From the NCBI RefSeq assembly GCF_003337305.1, contig NZ_QPJO01000006.1, forward strand, positions 101,017-165,016: a stretch of 64,000 nucleotides of DNA, given 5' to 3'. This stretch comes from Winogradskyella arenosi. Its GTDB lineage: Bacteria > Bacteroidota > Bacteroidia > Flavobacteriales > Flavobacteriaceae. The notes under the pieces are model-generated. The model was not told where the DNA came from. It saw nothing but the letters and a program-made list of their open reading frames with translations, and searched no databases. The number at the start of each line of letters is the position of its first letter. The first letter of the stretch is position 1. Made by a program: the position numbers and the translations under genes. Shown here in pieces: positions 47,918 through 57,699 of this stretch.

Positions 47918-50444
47918 ATATGTTTCACTTGTTGTTTTGCTTTTTTTGAGTCTTAATGCGGTTGCGCAAATTCAAAAGCAACTGCCATTGGTTCAGCTTC
48001 TACAAGATTTAGAAGCTAAGTTTGATGTGAAATTCTCCTACAAATTAGATGATGTTGATAATATTTTAGTTGAAGAACCTGAGGGAAATACAGCTTTAAA
48101 AGCTATTATTTCGGCGCTAAATGAAACCACCTTATTAAATTTTAAATTCTTAACGGCACGCTACATAACGATTTCTACCATAGAAAAAACAATTTCAATT
48201 TGTGGTGTACTCAAGACAACAGATAACATACCATTGTATGGTGCTTCGGTTTATGTAGAAGGGCAATTAAAAGGGACAGTTACAAATGAAGAAGGCCATT
48301 TTAAACTTGAGGCTGTTCCGGTAGACGCAACCATTAAGATGTCATTTTTAGGGTTTAAAACACAAACGCTTTTGGCTAAAACCTTGTGGGCAAAGGACCA
48401 CTGTGAAACGGTGGTGATGCCTATTGAGAGCGAATGGCTTAATAAAATTGTAATCTCAAAATTTTTAACCACAGGTTTGCAACAACGTATTGAAGGGAGT
48501 ACCCAATTAAATACGGCAAAATTCGGAATCTTACCCGGACTTACAGAGCCCGATGTATTACAATCTATACAAGCTTTGCCAGGGGTAGAAAGTTTAAATG
48601 AAAGTATTGCTCATATCAACGTGCGTGGCGGAACTAATGATCAGAATTTAATGCTATGGGATGGGATAAAAATGTACCACTCGGGGCATTTTTTCGGGCT
48701 CATATCGGCCTATAATCCTTATTTAACGGATAAAGTAATTGTAACTAAAAACGGAACGTCCAGTGCTTATAGCGATGGGGTTTCGAGTACAATTAATATG
48801 TTCACTAAGGATGAGGTGACTGAGGAATTGTCTGGCGGCTTTGGAGCTAATCTTATTCATGCAGATGCGTTTTTAGAAATTCCTTTTAGTGATAAAATAG
48901 CTTTACATATTTCGGGGCGACGTTCGTTTACCGATGTTTTAAATTCCCCAACTTACGATAATTATTTTCAGCGTAGTTTTCAAGATAGTGAGGTGGCTAC
49001 AAACCCAGATCCAGTTCAAGAACAGCGCAGTGATTCTGAGTTCTATTTTTATGATTATTCCGCAAAATTATTATTTGATTTAAATACGAAGCATCACTTT
49101 AGAGCGCATGTTATAGGAATTAGTAATAACTTAGATTATGAGGAAGGGTATACCAATACATCTAATCAAAGTTTGTCTAAAGCAAGCCGTTTAAAACAAG
49201 AAAATTTAGGATTCGGTGGGCATTGGGAGGCGCTGTGGAGTGATAAATTTCAAACCAATTTAAGAGCTTATTATAGCCAGTATAATGTTGATGCCACAGA
49301 TTATCGCTCAGAGACCGATCAGCAATTAATTCAAACAAATGAGGTGTTAGAAACAGGACTAAAGTTTCATGGGCATTTAAAACTTCATGAAAACCTAACC
49401 AGTTTTAGTGGCTACCAATTTACAGAAACAGGAATCTTAAACGGAACCTCTGTTAGCAATCCGGCTTATAGTCGTACCAAAAAGGATGTACTTTTAAATC
49501 ACGCCATGTTTACAGAATTAGAATGGCAATCCAAGCAGTTGTATTTAAGAGGTGGGGTTCGCATGAACTACTTTCAAAAATTCAATAAACTACTCGTAGA
49601 ACCTCGTCTAAATTTGCGTTACCAATTTCTAAAGGATATAGCGCTTAAGGTGCAAGGCGAATTTAAAAATCAGTCTGCTACACAGATTATAGATTTTCAA
49701 GATGATTTTTTAGGTGTTGAAAACCGACGTTGGATTTTAGCTGATGAGCAAAGCATTCCTATTTCAGAAAGTCAACAAGCCGCATTAGGGTTTCAGTATA
49801 AAAGGAAAGGATTTGTTGCTGATGTAGAAGGTTTTTATAAAACGGTAGAAGGGATTACCGTTTCTAATCAGGGCTTTTATAACAATTTTCAGTACCTCAA
49901 TGCTATTGGGAGTTATACTGTGAAAGGAGTAGAGGTACTGTTAAATAAAACAGCCAATCGTTTTAGTACATGGGCAAGTTATACCTATAGTGTAAACAAT
50001 TATAAATTTGAGACCTTGAATCCGTCTGTTTTTCCTAATAACGCAGATATAAGACACTCCGTTTCCTTTGCTTTCAATTACGACCTTTTTAAAAATTTTA
50101 AACTTGCTTTTGGAGGTATTTGGCGATCCGGACAGCCTTATACCACGCCATTAGAGACCAATCAAACGGTACAAAACGGAAATACAACCTACGTGAATTA
50201 TGATACGCCTAATAATAACAACTTAAGAGATTTTATGCGTTTAGATGCGTCTTTAAATTATAAATTCAAAATTAATGACGCGCTGTATTCTTCAGTAAAA
50301 ATAGGTGTGCTTAATCTTTTAGATAGAAAGAATGTTATTCAGCAATATTATGAGGTAGACCCTAATAATGAGAATGCTGCAATTGCGATTCAAAACACAG
50401 CCTTAGGACTTACACCCAACATCAGTGTGCGTTGTAATTTCTAA
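47904..50444 (+). CDS. FecA-like TonB-dependent receptor (module B)
   Basis: 846-residue outer-membrane receptor. The signal peptide (ending AVAQ) is followed by an STN signalling domain (about 25-100) and a carboxypeptidase-regulatory-like domain (about 103-180, YGASVYVEGQLKGTVTNEEG). The plug (about 200-320) has HINVRGGTNDQNLMLWDGIK and SGHFFGLISAYNPYLTDK, and the barrel ends PNISVRCNF. An earlier in-frame ATG (47889) was rejected because the signal peptide begins at 47904. The plug is strikingly similar to the module A receptor, so both probably recognise related ligands. Ligand unknown. Confidence 0.9.
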   Translation: MNRTKYVSLVVLLFLSLNAVAQIQKQLPLVQLLQDLEAKFDVKFSYKLDDVDNILVEEPEGNTALKAIISALNETTLLNFKFLTARYITISTIEKTISICGVLKTTDNIPLYGASVYVEGQLKGTVTNEEGHFKLEAVPVDATIKMSFLGFKTQTLLAKTLWAKDHCETVVMPIESEWLNKIVISKFLTTGLQQRIEGSTQLNTAKFGILPGLTEPDVLQSIQALPGVESLNESIAHINVRGGTNDQNLMLWDGIKMYHSGHFFGLISAYNPYLTDKVIVTKNGTSSAYSDGVSSTINMFTKDEVTEELSGGFGANLIHADAFLEIPFSDKIALHISGRRSFTDVLNSPTYDNYFQRSFQDSEVATNPDPVQEQRSDSEFYFYDYSAKLLFDLNTKHHFRAHVIGISNNLDYEEGYTNTSNQSLSKASRLKQENLGFGGHWEALWSDKFQTNLRAYYSQYNVDATDYRSETDQQLIQTNEVLETGLKFHGHLKLHENLTSFSGYQFTETGILNGTSVSNPAYSRTKKDVLLNHAMFTELEWQSKQLYLRGGVRMNYFQKFNKLLVEPRLNLRYQFLKDIALKVQGEFKNQSATQIIDFQDDFLGVENRRWILADEQSIPISESQQAALGFQYKRKGFVADVEGFYKTVEGITVSNQGFYNNFQYLNAIGSYTVKGVEVLLNKTANRFSTWASYTYSVNNYKFETLNPSVFPNNADIRHSVSFAFNYDLFKNFKLAFGGIWRSGQPYTTPLETNQTVQNGNTTYVNYDTPNNNNLRDFMRLDASLNYKFKINDALYSSVKIGVLNLLDRKNVIQQYYEVDPNNENAAIAIQNTALGLTPNISVRCNF

Positions 50445-50514
50445 AGTAAAAAAACATAATTTTAAACCCCACTACAAATACAGCGATGTGTAATCGCTCA
50501 TAAAATTGAAACTT

Positions 50515-51531
50515 ATGAAAAGACTAATTCTGTTTACCCTTTTGGGCTTTTTAGCCAATGATCTTAAAGCTCAAAATGATATTGACGTATTTCTTGCTGC
50601 CGGTATTGATGATGCGCAGCGTTTTGCTAACGACTATTTAGCACCGGGAACCAATGGTATAATGCATAGTATGAATGCCAATTGGTTTAATTCTGCAGAG
50701 GTAAAACCCTTAGGCGGATTTGAAGTGTCGGTTGTTGTGAATGCGGCCTTAATTAATGATGAACACAAGACCTTTAGCTTAGATACGGATACCTATAATA
50801 ATGTGCAATTTGTTGCAGGGCCAAATGCGCAATTGGTGTCTTCAGTACTCGGAAAAAACGAACCACCGATATTTGTAGAAGTCACTTATGAAGATCCTAT
50901 TTTCGGTACCCAAACCACAGAGGTAGAATTACCAGAAGGCATTGGTGAAAATAGTGCCAACATGCTACCAACAGCTTTTATTCAAGGAGCCGTGGGACTT
51001 GGTAAAGGCGTTGAGCTTAAAGCCCGATTTGTACCCAAAGTTGATACGGATGATGTAAGTTTAAGTATGTACGGCGCAGGGTTACAATTAGAGGTTACGG
51101 ATTGGCTTCCTACAAGTCAACTATGGCCTGTAGCCTTATCGGGATTAGTCGCCTATAATCATGTGGATGCCTCTTATAATTTAATGGAGTCTTCAGGGAT
51201 TGATGGAGAAAACCAACGCTTAGAAAATGATACCAATACTTGGTTGTTTCAAGTTATTGCTTCTACAAAATTACCGGTTATTAATGTCTATGGAGGAGTG
51301 GGCTTAATTAACGGAACATCAGAGTCTGATTTATTAGGAAGCTATAGAGTTACCAATGGTTTACTGTCTTCCGAGACTATTGTAGATCCTTTTTCTGTGT
51401 CTAGCAACGTTAGTTCGGTTAGAGGGACTATAGGTGCAAAATTAAAAGTCGGATTTTTTAGATTAAATGCCGAGTATCATATGTCAGAATACGATGCATT
51501 TTCTGTAGGAATCAATTTTGGATTTAGATAA
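50515..51531 (+). CDS. DUF6588-type outer-membrane protein
   Basis: 338-residue secreted protein. The signal peptide (ending DLKAQ) is followed by a FLAAGIDDAQRFANDYLAPGT start typical of the DUF6588 family (about the first 150 residues), then a transmembrane-barrel pattern ending YDAFSVGINFGFR. It lies 70 bases after the module B receptor on the same strand and may be co-transcribed, suggesting a pore or accessory barrel for that system. A TTG three codons upstream is an alternative start but was not used. Confidence 0.8.
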   Translation: MKRLILFTLLGFLANDLKAQNDIDVFLAAGIDDAQRFANDYLAPGTNGIMHSMNANWFNSAEVKPLGGFEVSVVVNAALINDEHKTFSLDTDTYNNVQFVAGPNAQLVSSVLGKNEPPIFVEVTYEDPIFGTQTTEVELPEGIGENSANMLPTAFIQGAVGLGKGVELKARFVPKVDTDDVSLSMYGAGLQLEVTDWLPTSQLWPVALSGLVAYNHVDASYNLMESSGIDGENQRLENDTNTWLFQVIASTKLPVINVYGGVGLINGTSESDLLGSYRVTNGLLSSETIVDPFSVSSNVSSVRGTIGAKLKVGFFRLNAEYHMSEYDAFSVGINFGFR

Positions 51532-51558
51532 TCTAATTTTTTACCCTAATAACATGCA

Positions 51559-51594
51559 AAAGCACAAGATTTAGACTTGTGCTTTCTTCTTTTA
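51559..51594 (+). terminator. terminator after the DUF6588 gene
   Basis: AAAGCACAAG / CTTGTGCTTT stem with a 7-base loop, then a T-rich tail. It marks the end of module B. Confidence 0.85.
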
Positions 51595-51664
51595 AAGTAA
51601 TTTTATTTGTAAATTTACAGTGATTTTTAACACTTAATTTTCACATTAAAAAAATATAACAAAC

Positions 51665-52591
51665 ATGAAAGTAACAGTAGTTGGTGCAGGTGCCGTAGGA
51701 GCAAGTTGTGCAGAGTATATTGCAATTAAAAATTTTGCATCAGAAGTAGTCATCTTAGATATTAAAGAAGGATATGCTGAAGGTAAAGCGATGGACTTAA
51801 TGCAATGTGCCTCTTTAAATGGTTTTGATACTAAAATCACAGGAAGTACAAATGATTATTCTAAAACTGCAAATAGTGATATTTGTGTTATTACTTCTGG
51901 AATTCCTCGTAAGCCAGGGATGACCCGTGAAGAGTTAATTGGAATTAACGCTGGAATTGTAAAAACAGTATCTTCAAGTTTAGTTGAACATTCTCCAAAT
52001 ACAATCATTATTGTGGTAAGTAACCCAATGGATACAATGACGTATTTAGTGCATAAAACAACAGGTTTACCTAAACATAAAATCATCGGAATGGGTGGAG
52101 CTTTAGATTCTGCTCGTTTTAAATACAGATTGGCTGAAGCTTTAGAAGCTCCAATTAGCGATGTAGATGGAATGGTAATCGGTGGTCATAGTGATACTGG
52201 TATGGTGCCATTAATTTCTCATGCGACTAGAAATAGTATTAAAGTTTCAGAATTCTTATCTGAAGAGCGTTTAGAGCAAGTTGCTGCAGATACTAAAGTT
52301 GGTGGAGCAACCTTAACTAAATTGTTAGGGACTTCTGCTTGGTATGCGCCAGGAGCTGCAGTAAGTGGACTTGTTCAGGCTATTGCTTGTGATCAAAAGA
52401 AAATTTACCCATGTTCTACCTTATTAGATGGTGAGTACGGTTTATCTGATCTTTGTATTGGTGTACCAGTAGTTTTAGGTAAAAACGGTATCGAAAAAAT
52501 CGTTGATGTTTCTTTAAGTGATGCAGAAAAAGACCATATGAAAGCAAGTGCTGAAGGTGTTAAAAAAACAAACGCCTTATTAGAGTTATAA
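51665..52591 (+). CDS. mdh: malate dehydrogenase
   Basis: Oxidises malate to oxaloacetate with NAD in the TCA cycle. The 308 residues are of the LDH-like MDH type. The Rossmann loop is VVGAGAVGASCAEYIA with the NAD-selecting Asp in VVILDIKEG. The substrate loop is GIPRKPGMTREEL, and the catalytic His lies in IGGHSDTGMVPLIS. It is monocistronic. A near-consensus box (TAAATTTA) lies about 50 bases upstream. Confidence 0.96.
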   Translation: MKVTVVGAGAVGASCAEYIAIKNFASEVVILDIKEGYAEGKAMDLMQCASLNGFDTKITGSTNDYSKTANSDICVITSGIPRKPGMTREELIGINAGIVKTVSSSLVEHSPNTIIIVVSNPMDTMTYLVHKTTGLPKHKIIGMGGALDSARFKYRLAEALEAPISDVDGMVIGGHSDTGMVPLISHATRNSIKVSEFLSEERLEQVAADTKVGGATLTKLLGTSAWYAPGAAVSGLVQAIACDQKKIYPCSTLLDGEYGLSDLCIGVPVVLGKNGIEKIVDVSLSDAEKDHMKASAEGVKKTNALLEL

Positions 52592-52615
52592 GCCTCATAT
52601 AGATACACAGACTTT

Positions 52616-52653
52616 AAAAACCTTACCGACATTATTTGTCAGTAAGGTTTTTT
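52616..52653 (+). terminator. intrinsic terminator after mdh
   Basis: AAAAACCTTACCGACA / TGTCAGTAAGGTTTTTT stem (one G-U/mismatch) with a short loop. Confidence 0.88.
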
Positions 52654-52684
52654 GTATAATAAAACTAAATTAAAAAATAACAAG

Positions 52685-53341
52685 ATGAAAAAAATACTAT
52701 TCTTAAGTGTTGCAATGCTCTTAACAATGAGCTTATTTGCTCAAGAAAAAATTAATGAGGGGATCCTTATTGCAAAGCAAAGCATGTCTAGCGATAATGA
52801 GCAGATGAATGCCCAGTTAAAAGCTATGGGAGATACCAATGCAACAACTTATTTTAAAGGTGAAAAATCTAGAAGTGAAACTAGTAGTCCTATGACGGGT
52901 GACGTTACTATTATTATTGATGCGGCAGAGCAGCAAATGTTAATGATGATGGACCGTCCGGGGATGGGTAAAAAATACATGCTTCAATCTTTTGCACCTA
53001 GTGAAGAAGATTTAAAAAATGTTACGGTTGAAAAAGGAACGGCAACTAAAACGATTTTAGGTTACGAATGTCAACAGTACATAATTGGCATGAAACAAAA
53101 TGGTCAAGATGTAAAAATGGAAATGTATACCACAGATCAAATTTCTGCAGTAAGCCAAAATACAACGGCTATGGGAGATAAGGTTGAAGGTTTTCCTCTT
53201 TATTTTGTAATGACTATGAACCAAATGGGGGCTACTATTGAAGTGACTTCAGAAATTGTAGAAATTAAGAAGACTACAGTTACAGATGAGAAGTTAAGTT
53301 TAACACCTCCAGAAGGCTACACTAATATGGGAGGGCTTTAA
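52685..53341 (+). CDS. DUF4412-type secreted protein
   Basis: 218-residue exported protein. The signal peptide (1-19, ending SLFAQ) precedes a beta-rich domain with TTYFKGEKSRSETSSPM, the strand DVTIIIDAAEQQMLMMMD, and GYECQQYIIG, the pattern of DUF4412 proteins. Likely periplasmic or outer-membrane facing. Function unknown. A longer frame begins at 52652, but the signal peptide starts here. Confidence 0.82.
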   Translation: MKKILFLSVAMLLTMSLFAQEKINEGILIAKQSMSSDNEQMNAQLKAMGDTNATTYFKGEKSRSETSSPMTGDVTIIIDAAEQQMLMMMDRPGMGKKYMLQSFAPSEEDLKNVTVEKGTATKTILGYECQQYIIGMKQNGQDVKMEMYTTDQISAVSQNTTAMGDKVEGFPLYFVMTMNQMGATIEVTSEIVEIKKTTVTDEKLSLTPPEGYTNMGGL

Positions 53342-53372
53342 GAGCATCACTACCAAGACTGTAAATTAAAAA

Positions 53373-53402
53373 TAAGACTGTAGAAATACAGTCTTTATTT
53401 TT
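53373..53402 (+). terminator. terminator after the DUF4412 gene
   Basis: AAGACTGTA / TACAGTCTT stem with a 4-base loop, then TATTTTT. Confidence 0.8.
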
Positions 53403-53405
53403 AGC

Positions 53406-53413
53406 TATATTTG
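53406..53413 (+). promoter_or_regulatory. putative promoter of the 53419 gene, TATATTTG
   Basis: Exact TAnnTTTG match with 5 bases to the ATG, immediately after the preceding terminator. It implies a leaderless message. Confidence 0.6.
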
Positions 53414-53418
53414 CGACA

Positions 53419-54030
53419 ATGAAAACCAAATTGCATTTCGGAGTACTACTGTTATTCTTAGCGTTTCTAGGAACGTATATAGAGCAGACCACAGTACCTA
53501 ACCAGCAAATGGTTGTTCAATTTTCAGATACTAACATTACTTTAGAAGAATCTGAAAACGCCATAACGGCCCTTCAAGAGCAACTCTTAACCTTAGGAGT
53601 TACCCATATTCAAATTGGAGAAAATGCACAAGGGCAATTAAAAATCACTTACCACAGTGATCTTGAGATTACAAGGATTCAGCAAGCTATATTTAATGCA
53701 GATCACGTTAATGTAGCGTTTCATACCAACCAACACACTTCGCTTCCTTTATCAGAATCTCATGGGGAGAAGCAGTATAAAATTAATATCTCTGAAATTA
53801 CCACTTCTAATGATGGGAATTGGGATTTTAATGGCCTACAAATTGTAGAGCACAATCAGAAATTTGATCGTTTTTCATATTTTAAAACGCCTAGCTCAGG
53901 ACTTCAAAATGAGCAAACACCACATAATTACAATCTGCAAACCGTTGTTGTACGCCGTGCGAATACGGCTTGGCTTAGAACCCCAATTTCAGATGTAATT
54001 CCAGAGGTCAGGGCAGGCCCCAATGCTTAA
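53419..54030 (+). CDS. hypothetical secreted protein
   Basis: 203-residue protein with an N-terminal hydrophobic signal or anchor (6-22). The middle has a helix-strand pattern (LEESENAITALQEQLLTLG, HIQIGENAQGQLKITYHSD). The C-terminal third is low in hydrophobics and likely disordered, with WLRTPISDVIPEVRAGPNA at the end. I do not recognise the family. It sits alone between a terminator and secDF. Confidence 0.7.
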   Translation: MKTKLHFGVLLLFLAFLGTYIEQTTVPNQQMVVQFSDTNITLEESENAITALQEQLLTLGVTHIQIGENAQGQLKITYHSDLEITRIQQAIFNADHVNVAFHTNQHTSLPLSESHGEKQYKINISEITTSNDGNWDFNGLQIVEHNQKFDRFSYFKTPSSGLQNEQTPHNYNLQTVVVRRANTAWLRTPISDVIPEVRAGPNA

Positions 54031-54116
54031 ATAAGGTTAAGATCCTATCTTAATTTTACATTCACTTCAAGCGCTTTTTTTCAATAAAAAGCCAATAATC
54101 AATTTATTAAAAAATA

Positions 54117-54147
54117 TTGTCGGATTATCGTGTAAACTATATATTTG
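54117..54147 (+). promoter_or_regulatory. putative secDF promoter (TTG, 20 bases, TATATTTG)
   Basis: TTG at 54117-54119 and TATATTTG at 54140-54147 fit the Bacteroidota -33/-7 pattern. The leader would be about 60 bases. Confidence 0.7.
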
Positions 54148-54209
54148 CGCGCTAGTTTCAATAGCTATTGAAATATATTAACAATTCGACATTAAACAAA
54201 CAATTAACA

Positions 54210-57200
54210 ATGCAAAACAAAGGACTAATTAAGCTTTTTGCGCTTTTATTTGGTTTGGTAAGTATTTATCAATTATCATTTACTTTCAAAGCCGGACAAA
54301 TAGAAGATGAAGCAGAAGCTGCAGCAATTGCAAAATATGCTGACAATGTAGAGGACTACCAATCAAAACGAAATGCTGAAGAGCTTCGTTATTTAGATTC
54401 TCTGAAAACTTCTAAAATTAAAGTAGGGGATACGTTTGAGCCTATTGAAGTTTATAACTTAGGAGTAGCACAATTTACCTACACCGATGTTGAAAACAAT
54501 GCCATGAACCTTGGTTTAGACCTTAAAGGTGGTATTAACGTTATTCTTCAAATTTCTGTAAGAGACATTTTAAAAGGTTTAGCAAACAACAGTAAAGATC
54601 CTGTGTTTAATAAAGCTTTAGATGATGCTGAAGAATTACAAAAAGATTCACAAGATTCTTATTTACAATCGTTCTTTACAGCTTTTGATGCTATTAAAGG
54701 GGATACTAAATTAGCATCTCCAGATATTTTTGCTAATCGTACCTTAAGTGAAGAGATTAAATTTGATATGTCTGATGATGAGGTAAAGAGCATCATTGAA
54801 ACTAAAATAGACGAATCTATTGTTTCTGCGTTTGAAGTTTTACGTAAGCGTATTGATAAATTTGGGGTAACTTCTCCAAACATTCAGCGTTTAGGAAATT
54901 CAGGACGTATTCTTTTAGAATTACCTGGAGCTAAAGATATTGAGCGTGTTAAAGATTTAGTAACTAAAACGGCACAATTACAATTCTGGGAAACTTATAA
55001 AACTGAGGAAGTTGTTCCTTATTTATTAGAAGTAAACCAAGCTTTAGTTGAAGCGAATAAAAAAGCGGAAACAAAAGAAGAAGGCGATGCTGCAGTAACA
55101 GAAGCTCAAGAAGAAGACAATGCTGATGCTATTGATGAATTAACAGGACAAATTGAAACGGATGCAGCAGATGTTGCAGAGGTTAATCCTTTAGGGATTC
55201 AAGGTTATGGTAATGGAAATTCTGTAATAGGAATGTTCTTATCTAAGGATAAAGAGTTTGTAATGGAGCAATTAAACGCACCAAAACACAGAGCATCTTT
55301 ACCAGCAGATATGCGTTATGTAAGATTTGTTTGGGGACTTCAAAATGAAGAGTCTGAATTTTCAGAATTATACGCTATAAAAAGTAATAGAGACGGTGAG
55401 CCAGAATTAAATGGTGCTGTTATTACAGATGCAAGACAAGAATATGACCCATTAAATAGACCAGCAGTAAGCATGTCTATGGATGCTAGAGGAGCTAAAA
55501 TTTGGGAAGAAATGACCAAAAAAGCTTACGAAACTCAAGGTTTTATAGCTATCGTTTTGGATAATGTGGTGTATTCTGCACCAAGTGTAACCTCAGGACC
55601 TATTTCTGGAGGAAATTCTCAAATCTCTGGGTCGTTCTCTTTAACAGAGGCAATCGATTTAGCTAACGTTTTAAGAGCCGGTAAATTACCAGCTTCAGCT
55701 CAAATTGTACAAGCGGATGAAGTAGGACCATCTTTAGGTCAAGAAGCTATTGATAGCGGAATGCAGTCGTTCCTTATCGCTTTAGTTTTTGTATTACTTT
55801 GGATGATTTTTTATTACGGAAAAGCAGGTGGATTTGCTGATGTAGCTTTATTATTAAATATCTTATTAATCTTTGGTGTCTTATCGAGTTTAGGAGCGGT
55901 ATTAACATTACCTGGTATTGCCGGTATTGTATTAACCATCGGTATGTCGGTAGATGCGAACGTTCTTATATTTGAAAGGATAAAAGAAGAGATTGCAAAA
56001 GGTAAAACACAAAAAGAAGCCGTTAAAGACGGATTCTCTAACGCTTTATCTTCAATTTTAGATGCTAACATTACAACAGGATTAACAGCCTTAATCTTAT
56101 TTGTATTTGGAACAGGACCAATTAAAGGTTTTGCTACAACTTTAATCATTGGTATTTTAACCTCTTTATTTACAGCGATTTTTATTACACGTTTATTAGT
56201 AGACTGGTACCTAAATAAAGGTGGAAAATTAGAATTCTCAACAGGATTAACGAAGAACTTATTTACCAACTTAAATATTGAGTTCTTGAAAAAACGTAAG
56301 ATTGCTTACATTATCTCAGGAGCATTTATTCTTGCGAGTTTAGGATCATTATTTACAACAGGATTAGATCAGGGTATTGACTTTGTTGGGGGTAGAACTT
56401 ACCAAGTACGTTTTGATAGAGATATGAGTGTAGAAGAAGTGAAAACGGATCTTCATGAAGTTTTTGAAAGTGCTGAGGTAAAAACAATTGGTGGACCAAA
56501 CCAATTAAAAATATCTACGAAGTACAAGGTAGAAGATAGTTCTATTGAAGCAGATGAAGAGGTGCAAGCCATGTTGTTTGAAACCCTTAGAAAGTACCTT
56601 CCAGATGGAATGACGTATGATGAGTTCCGTGACGGTTCAGGAGATAAGAAAATCGGAAAATTATTATCAAGTAAAGTGAGTCCGACGATTGCAGATGATA
56701 TTAAGAAATCTTCAATTTGGGCGATTTTAGGATCTTTGGTGGTTGTATTCTTATACATCTTATTAAGATTTAAGAAATGGCAATTCTCTTTAGGAGCTGT
56801 AGCTGCAGTTTTCCATGATGTATTAATCGTATTAGGAATCTATTCTTTAACATGGAGAATTATGCCATTTAGTATGGAGATTGATCAAACCTTTATTGCG
56901 GCGATCTTAACCGTAATTGGTTACTCTCTGAATGATACTGTGGTTGTATTTGATAGAATTAGAGAATACTTTAATGAGAACTATGGTTGGAGTTTTGATA
57001 CAACTATTAACCGTTCAATTAACAGTACAATTAGTAGAACTTTAAATACCTCTTTAACAACTTTAGTGGTGTTATTAGCAATGTTCTTATTTGGAGCAGA
57101 TTCGCTTAAAGATTTATTATTTGCATTAATTGTTGGGGTTATAGTTGGTACTTATTCTTCAATTTTTATTGCAACGCCTATTATGTATGATACGGCTAAA

Positions 57201-57260
57201 AAAGGTAATGCAACAGAAGCACTTAAAAATAAAATAAAAGAAGAGGATGAAGAGGCTTAA
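54210..57260 (+). CDS. secDF: protein translocase subunit SecDF (fused)
   Basis: 1016-residue natural fusion of SecD and SecF, which use the proton gradient to pull secreted proteins out of SecYEG. The SecD half starts with a membrane helix (about 6-24) and has MNLGLDLKGGINVILQ and a large periplasmic P1 domain. Five membrane helices around 500-670 follow, including GMSVDANVLIFERIKEE. The SecF half has LDQGIDFVGGRTYQVRF and GYSLNDTVVVFDRIREYF. An acidic insert (about 285-330) is poorly conserved. A TTG at 54168 extends the frame, but the ATG at 54210 fits the promoter distance and the N-terminus. Confidence 0.96.
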   Translation: MQNKGLIKLFALLFGLVSIYQLSFTFKAGQIEDEAEAAAIAKYADNVEDYQSKRNAEELRYLDSLKTSKIKVGDTFEPIEVYNLGVAQFTYTDVENNAMNLGLDLKGGINVILQISVRDILKGLANNSKDPVFNKALDDAEELQKDSQDSYLQSFFTAFDAIKGDTKLASPDIFANRTLSEEIKFDMSDDEVKSIIETKIDESIVSAFEVLRKRIDKFGVTSPNIQRLGNSGRILLELPGAKDIERVKDLVTKTAQLQFWETYKTEEVVPYLLEVNQALVEANKKAETKEEGDAAVTEAQEEDNADAIDELTGQIETDAADVAEVNPLGIQGYGNGNSVIGMFLSKDKEFVMEQLNAPKHRASLPADMRYVRFVWGLQNEESEFSELYAIKSNRDGEPELNGAVITDARQEYDPLNRPAVSMSMDARGAKIWEEMTKKAYETQGFIAIVLDNVVYSAPSVTSGPISGGNSQISGSFSLTEAIDLANVLRAGKLPASAQIVQADEVGPSLGQEAIDSGMQSFLIALVFVLLWMIFYYGKAGGFADVALLLNILLIFGVLSSLGAVLTLPGIAGIVLTIGMSVDANVLIFERIKEEIAKGKTQKEAVKDGFSNALSSILDANITTGLTALILFVFGTGPIKGFATTLIIGILTSLFTAIFITRLLVDWYLNKGGKLEFSTGLTKNLFTNLNIEFLKKRKIAYIISGAFILASLGSLFTTGLDQGIDFVGGRTYQVRFDRDMSVEEVKTDLHEVFESAEVKTIGGPNQLKISTKYKVEDSSIEADEEVQAMLFETLRKYLPDGMTYDEFRDGSGDKKIGKLLSSKVSPTIADDIKKSSIWAILGSLVVVFLYILLRFKKWQFSLGAVAAVFHDVLIVLGIYSLTWRIMPFSMEIDQTFIAAILTVIGYSLNDTVVVFDRIREYFNENYGWSFDTTINRSINSTISRTLNTSLTTLVVLLAMFLFGADSLKDLLFALIVGVIVGTYSSIFIATPIMYDTAKKGNATEALKNKIKEEDEEA

Positions 57261-57296
57261 TCGTCTTGTTATTCTTTTCTGAAACGATTCAGAATG

Positions 57297-57330
57297 AAAA
57301 AAGCCCTTCTTAATTGAAGGGCTTTTTTTT
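57297..57330 (+). terminator. intrinsic terminator after secDF
   Basis: AAAAAAGCCCTTC / GAAGGGCTTTTTT stem with a 6-base loop and T8. Confidence 0.92.
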
Positions 57331-57699
57331 GGTATAAAAACACGAAACTTATATGAAACATTAAAAAAAAGATTGCTTGTATTGTTGTATGATGTCACGG
57401 GGTAACATATCAGAACTAAGGAAACTCTTATAATGTCTAAATCTTAAGACGTATAACGGTGTTGAAGAGGTGTAATGTTGAAAAAATAGACGTGCGTATA
57501 GGGTTTCCTCTTAAGAGTTAAATCCTGTCAAATAGGCGTATAAGGCATTATGTGGCCCTTATTGTTTTCAGGGTTAAAACTAGGCCATGTTTTAATACAC
57601 AACGTATTGTGTGCTAGTTTTTCAAAAGGATTATTAAAAGGGATTTAGCGCTGAAGTGTATCTATTGAGAGTCAATAGATTTACGGGTATAAACAAATC
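57331..57699. other. intergenic, no gene; two inverted repeats
   Basis: No coding frame or decayed homology was recognised. It contains ACACAA / TTGTGT around CGTA (57597-57612) and a perfect 9-bp repeat ATCTATTGA / TCAATAGAT with a 3-base loop (57660-57680), next to the DUF192 stop codon. Neither has the T-run of a terminator. Confidence 0.6.

Noticed and set aside
54210..57260. secDF as an unusual fusion
   Set aside because: Fused SecDF is normal for this phylum.
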